This document shows positions 60,652 to 64,000 of a stretch of DNA of 64,000 bases, in pieces; the stretch's first letter is position 1, and each line of letters opens with the position of its first letter. A model generated the notes under the pieces. It was not told where the DNA came from. It saw only the letters and a list, made by a program, of their open reading frames with translations, and did no database searches. Source of the stretch: Pseudomonadota bacterium (GTDB taxonomy: Archaea; Thermoplasmatota; SW-10-69-26; JACQPN01; JAJPHT01). Where the stretch lies: assembly GCA_021325135.1 (NCBI GenBank), contig JAJPHT010000036.1:62001-126000 (forward strand), read 5' to 3'. The position numbers and the translations under genes were made by a program.

Positions 60652-61871
60652 CACGCTTCCCCCCGCGCGAGGGCCAGCGCCAGGCGCTCCGAGAGGCGCC
60701 AGTCGACGACCCTCACGCCGTGGGCCCGCAGCGCGGAGAGCGTCCGCTCGCGCTGGGCCCGCGCCTCCTCGGTGGGCTCGCCCGCCAGCGCGAGGAACGC
60801 GGGCCCGTCCAGCGCGAGCACGACCACGTCCAGCTCCAGCGCGCGCAGCGCCGCGACCGCGTCGGCCACGGTGGGGTCGTCCAGCAGGGGGGAGAGCACG
60901 AGGGCGGGCGCGCGGCGGCGCAGGCGAGGCAACGCGGCGTCGACGGCCTCGCGCAGCGTGGCGCCGCCCGCGGGCTCGCGCGCGAGGAGGCTCGCCAGCA
61001 CGCCCGCGAGGGCGGCGTCTCCGGGCGCGGCGCGCAGCGTCTCGACGCCCTCGCCGTAGCGCACGACGACGGGCCGGTCGCGGCGCCTCGCCAGGAGCGC
61101 GGCGAGGGAGGCCAACGCGCGCAGCTCGTCGGCCCACGCGTGGTTGCCCACGGTGCCCACCCGGGAGAGGCCGCGCGCGTCGAGGAAGACCGTCGCCTCG
61201 GCCTGGCTCTCCATCTCGCGCTGGCTCACGATGAGCTTGCGCCCCGTGCGGGCCGAGGCGCGCCAGTTCACGTCGCGCAGCGTGTCGCCGGGCTGGTAGT
61301 CGCGCAGCGCGAAGAAGTCCGACCCTCCGCCCGCCTGGCCCACGAGGTGGATGCCCGAGGCGGGAAGAAAGCGACGCGAGGCGGCGAGGGAGCCCCGGAG
61401 GTCCTCGACGCGCGGAAGGGCGACGATCTCGCCTGGAGCCTCGATGACGTGCGTCCGCTCCACGAGCCCCAGGGGGTCGGAGACGCGCGCCGTGAGGCCG
61501 CGGAAGACGAAGCGCCCGGGGACGCGGGCGACGACGGCGAAGGCCAGGCCCACGCGGGCGCCCTGGCCGATGAGGTCGCCCTCGGCCGCTTCGAGCCCGG
61601 GAGGGAGCGCGTCCTCGACCTCGATGCGCGCGCCCTCCAGCGACTCGACGCCCACCTCCACCTGGACGGGCTCGCCCTCGCGCGCGATGGAGGCACCCAC
61701 GCGTCGCGCGGCCCGGGCGCGCGGCGCGCGCGTCGCGAGGAGCGCCCACGCCAGTGCCGCGAGGAGGGACGCGCCCAGGGCCGCCGCCAGGAGCGAGCCC
61801 ACCGCGAGGCCAAGTCCCACCGCCGCCGCGCCGGCCACGAGCGCCGCGCGCCCCTGGGGCGTGAGGCTCAT
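60651..61871 (-). CDS. DUF58 protein
   Basis: A 406-residue protein. Two N-terminal membrane helices (ALVAGAAAVGLGLAVGSLLA and LGASLLAALAWALLATRAPR) are followed by a beta domain with VEVGVESLEGARIEVEDALP. The DUF58 core is FFALRDYQPGDTLRDVNWRASARTG near 205-225, then KLIVSQREMESQAEATVFLD and a vWA-like C-terminus (LVLSPLLDDPTVADAVAALR). DUF58 proteins partner with MoxR; the D-Y-x-P-G-D-x-x-R-x-x-N-W-x-A motif is the strongest identifier. Overlaps both neighbours by one to four bases. Confidence 0.93.
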   Translation of the reverse strand: MSLTPQGRAALVAGAAAVGLGLAVGSLLAAALGASLLAALAWALLATRAPRARAARRVGASIAREGEPVQVEVGVESLEGARIEVEDALPPGLEAAEGDLIGQGARVGLAFAVVARVPGRFVFRGLTARVSDPLGLVERTHVIEAPGEIVALPRVEDLRGSLAASRRFLPASGIHLVGQAGGGSDFFALRDYQPGDTLRDVNWRASARTGRKLIVSQREMESQAEATVFLDARGLSRVGTVGNHAWADELRALASLAALLARRRDRPVVVRYGEGVETLRAAPGDAALAGVLASLLAREPAGGATLREAVDAALPRLRRRAPALVLSPLLDDPTVADAVAALRALELDVVVLALDGPAFLALAGEPTEEARAQRERTLSALRAHGVRVVDWRLSERLALALARGEA

Positions 61872-62731
61872 CGCACGTCCTCCCGGCGCACGGGCGCGTC
61901 AAGGCCGCGGCGCTCCGCCCGCCCCTCTTCGCGGGCGAGCCCCAGGGCGGCGCAGAGCCCCGAGGCCGCGAGGGCCAGCGCGACCGGGGCGCCAAGCTGC
62001 GGCGTCGCGGCCGCGTCCTGCAGGGAGCCGGGAATCGCGGCGGGCCAAGGCGCGTCGTGCGCGGCGTCCAGCGCGACGCGGGTCCCCGGCGGGAACGCCT
62101 GCGCGAGCCAGCGCTGCGCCTCCGCCGCGCCCGCGGGGTCGCGCAGCGCATCGGGCGAGAGCCACCCGGCGGAGCCCACGACGAGGACGCGCCCGTCGGG
62201 CGACCACGTCGCGAGGGCGAAGGGCCCCGGCGCGTCGGCCGCGGTGGCGCGCCCGTCACCGTCCACGTCCACGAAAGAGCCGTTGGCGCTCCACGCCGCG
62301 ACTCGGGCGCCGGGGCGCGGGTCGAGCACGGCGTGGGCGTCGGGGAAGCTCGCGTTGCCTGCGAGCAGGATGGGCGCCGACGCGACGCCGCTGCCCAGGC
62401 GCGCGGCGGCGTCGGGATCGCCCAGCACGACGACGCGGCCGCCCCGCGCCGCGAACGAGGCGAGGGCGTCCAGCTCCGCGGGTGCCAGGGGCGCGCCGCC
62501 CTTGGCGAGGACCAGGCCGCGCCCCTGCGCGGGAGCGTCGGAGAGGGCGGCCTCCCCCAGCGCGAGCCGCGACGTGATATCACCGTTGGCCTTGAGCATC
62601 GCCTCGGCGGGAGCCCAATCGGGGCCGCCCCCGCGGCGCTGCGAGACGCGCTGCGCGGCGTCGGCCGCGACAAGGCCCGCCGCCAGCGCGAGCGCCAGCA
62701 GCGCGGCGAGGCGCCACGCGCGCGGGCTCAC
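61868..62731 (-). CDS. DUF4350-type protein
   Basis: A 287-residue protein with an N-terminal membrane helix (RLAALLALALAAGLVAADAA), a soluble exported domain with LAPAELDALASFAARGGRVV and VLGDPDAAARLGSG near 85-105, and a C-terminal helix (PVALALAASGLCAALGLA). The signature, an Rossmann-like segment A-R-G-G-x-V-V-x-G, and the place in a MoxR/DUF58/DUF4129 operon match DUF4350. Overlaps DUF58 and the next gene by four bases each. Confidence 0.75.
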   Translation of the reverse strand: MSPRAWRLAALLALALAAGLVAADAAQRVSQRRGGGPDWAPAEAMLKANGDITSRLALGEAALSDAPAQGRGLVLAKGGAPLAPAELDALASFAARGGRVVVLGDPDAAARLGSGVASAPILLAGNASFPDAHAVLDPRPGARVAAWSANGSFVDVDGDGRATAADAPGPFALATWSPDGRVLVVGSAGWLSPDALRDPAGAAEAQRWLAQAFPPGTRVALDAAHDAPWPAAIPGSLQDAAATPQLGAPVALALAASGLCAALGLAREEGRAERRGLDAPVRREDVR

Positions 62732-64000
62732 GGGAGCGCCTCCCGGAGGCGCGCCAGCGCGGCGGCGACGCGCGCCGCGTCCCGCGCGTCGGGCCCGCGC
62801 TGCGCGTAGCGCGCCAGCTCGAAGGCGTCCACCACGACGTCCACGTCGGCCTCAGGCAGCCCCAGCGCTTCGCGCAGCGCCGCGCGCACGTCGCCGGGCG
62901 TGGCGCTGCGCGGCACGACGTGGCCGCCCCGCGCGAGCGCGGCGAGGAGGTGGCGGTACGCGAGGACGGCCGCGGCGCCGTGCTCGTCGGACGCCTCGAA
63001 GGCGGCCTCCGCCTCGGCGAGGGCCTGCGCGACCTCGCGGCGCTCGCGGCGGGGCAGGCGCCGCGCGGCCGCGAGCCCCAGGACCAGGAGCGCGGCAAGA
63101 GCGACGGCCGCGCCCGCGATCCACGGCGCGACGGACGCGGGGGCGAAGGGGGCGGGCGCCAGGGTCGCGACCGCGCTGGCGGGCAGCAGGTCGGGCGCGC
63201 CCACCACCTCCGCGACGACGCGCGAGCCGGGCGGGAGGCGCGCCTCGACGACGCCCGCGGCGTCGGTGCGCGCGACCAGCGGGAACGGCTGCCCGTCCAG
63301 GCGAAGCAGCAGCGGCGCGTCCGCGGCGGGGCGCCCGGCGCCGTCGAGCACCTCGACGCGGAGCCGGCCGCCCAGCGCGTCGAGGCGCAGCGTGGGGCGC
63401 TCGCGGACGCGCGTCGGCGCGGCGGACTCCGAGGGGAGGTCGCCCCCGTTGCCCGCGAAGGACGCCCGGAGCGTCGTGGGGCCCAGCGGCGCGTCCTGGG
63501 GGATCGTCGCGTCGAGGCGCGCGACCCCGTCGGGCCCCGTCGCGACGTGTCCCAGCGTCCGGTTCCCCAGCGACCACGAGATCGTCTCTCCGGCGAGCGG
63601 CCCCAGGGCGTCGTCCAGCGCAGCGGAGAGCGTGACGTGCGAGCCGGGGGCGAGGTCCTCGGGCGGGGCCGGGATGGCGAGGCGCGAGGGCTGGAGCACG
63701 AGCACGCCGAGGTCCTGGTCCAGGGGCGCCACGCCGTGGCCGCCCGGCGCGCGGGCGTGGAAGGAGAGCGCCCTCACGCGGGCGGTCGCGTTGCCCAGCG
63801 CGAGGCGGAAGGCGCCCGTCTCGTCCACGCCCACGGGCTGGCCGTCGAGGCTCAGCGAGGAGAGGGGCGCGGGGCCCCCGGCGTCGAGGGTCGCATGGCC
63901 GGTGAGCCACGGCGCGCCCGCCACGAGGGCCGCGGGGTCGGCCTCCACGCGCAGCGCGGCGAGGACGGTGAGGTTGCCCGTCGCGGAGGCGGCCTCGTCG
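62728..64000 (-). CDS. Large exported Ig-like/DUF4129-like protein (5' end beyond window)
   Basis: The frame is open to the window edge, so the N-terminus is missing; about 423 residues are visible. They comprise several Ig-like repeats (VTLSAALDDALGPLAGETIS, then RVEVLDGAGRPAADAPLLLR), a membrane helix (WIAGAAVALAALLVLGLAAA) near 270 and a cytoplasmic helical tail (AAVLAYRHLLAALARGGHVV) that resembles DUF4129. In archaea this position in the operon is held by proteins with transglutaminase or Ig domains. It would display the exported part at the surface with the MoxR system on the cytoplasmic side. Confidence 0.75.
   Translation of the reverse strand, partial: DEAASATGNLTVLAALRVEADPAALVAGAPWLTGHATLDAGGPAPLSSLSLDGQPVGVDETGAFRLALGNATARVRALSFHARAPGGHGVAPLDQDLGVLVLQPSRLAIPAPPEDLAPGSHVTLSAALDDALGPLAGETISWSLGNRTLGHVATGPDGVARLDATIPQDAPLGPTTLRASFAGNGGDLPSESAAPTRVRERPTLRLDALGGRLRVEVLDGAGRPAADAPLLLRLDGQPFPLVARTDAAGVVEARLPPGSRVVAEVVGAPDLLPASAVATLAPAPFAPASVAPWIAGAAVALAALLVLGLAAARRLPRRERREVAQALAEAEAAFEASDEHGAAAVLAYRHLLAALARGGHVVPRSATPGDVRAALREALGLPEADVDVVVDAFELARYAQRGPDARDAARVAAALARLREALP

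Overview
The window is very GC-rich (about 70% by eye) and densely coded on both strands. It most likely comes from an archaeon, probably a high-GC member of the Thermoplasmatota. Sequence evidence: a tRNA-Gln with an A1:U72 acceptor pair; three tRNAs (Ile, Cys, Gln) with no encoded CCA; a clear TATA-type promoter element before one gene; a complete LysW carrier-protein lysine pathway beginning with homocitrate synthase; and a bacterial-type HU protein, which among archaea is typical of Thermoplasmata. The phylum is an inference; no rRNA is present.

Layout. 0-6.3 kb: end of an acyl-CoA dehydrogenase, tRNA-Ile, CsbD, small membrane proteins, a CPA2 cation/proton antiporter, a YtcJ-type amidohydrolase and an alpha/alpha-toroid protein. 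6.3-16 kb: mostly exported proteins (glutamic peptidase, lipoproteins, a disulfide-rich RCC1-like protein, a CocE-type hydrolase) plus a CBS protein and HU. 16-26.4 kb: acetyl-CoA synthetase, two paralogous C-terminally anchored surface proteins, a cysteine-ladder protein, a GNAT, a ferredoxin/MBL protein, a DJ-1 protein, a BNR-repeat/MoaD pair and a pterin dehydratase. 26.4-32.8 kb: carbohydrate cluster (GH15, GT4, HAD phosphatase, GT2, a TIM-barrel protein). 32.9-36.5 kb: a ferritin-like protein and a split NHEJ operon (ligase, Ku, polymerase). 36.8-45.4 kb: lysW, lysS, lysX, lysY, lysZ, lysJ and, after three unrelated genes, lysK. 45.4-50 kb: a secreted protein, a processive GT2, a V4R protein, a two-winged-helix regulator and tRNA-Cys. 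50-52 kb: a subtilase and tRNA-Gln.

52.06-58.3 kb is a lower-GC island directly behind tRNA-Gln. It carries a PIN-domain protein, a type II restriction endonuclease, a C5-cytosine methyltransferase, a winged-helix regulator, a Vsr mismatch endonuclease and several broken genes. 58.3-59.1 kb holds no convincing gene. 59.1-64 kb is a MoxR / membrane protein / DUF58 / DUF4350 / DUF4129-like operon running off the end.

The main points for follow-up are: two genes (antiporter, Ku) whose conserved N-termini are reachable only from an ATC codon at the expected Met position; the split NHEJ operon with a degenerate phosphoesterase domain; the tRNA-linked restriction-modification-Vsr island with a clean frameshift in a conserved hypothetical gene; a dispersed hairpin element with two copies; disulfide-ladder secreted proteins; and an apparent excess of GATATC that is absent from the island. 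No complete defence system of an unknown type was recognised.
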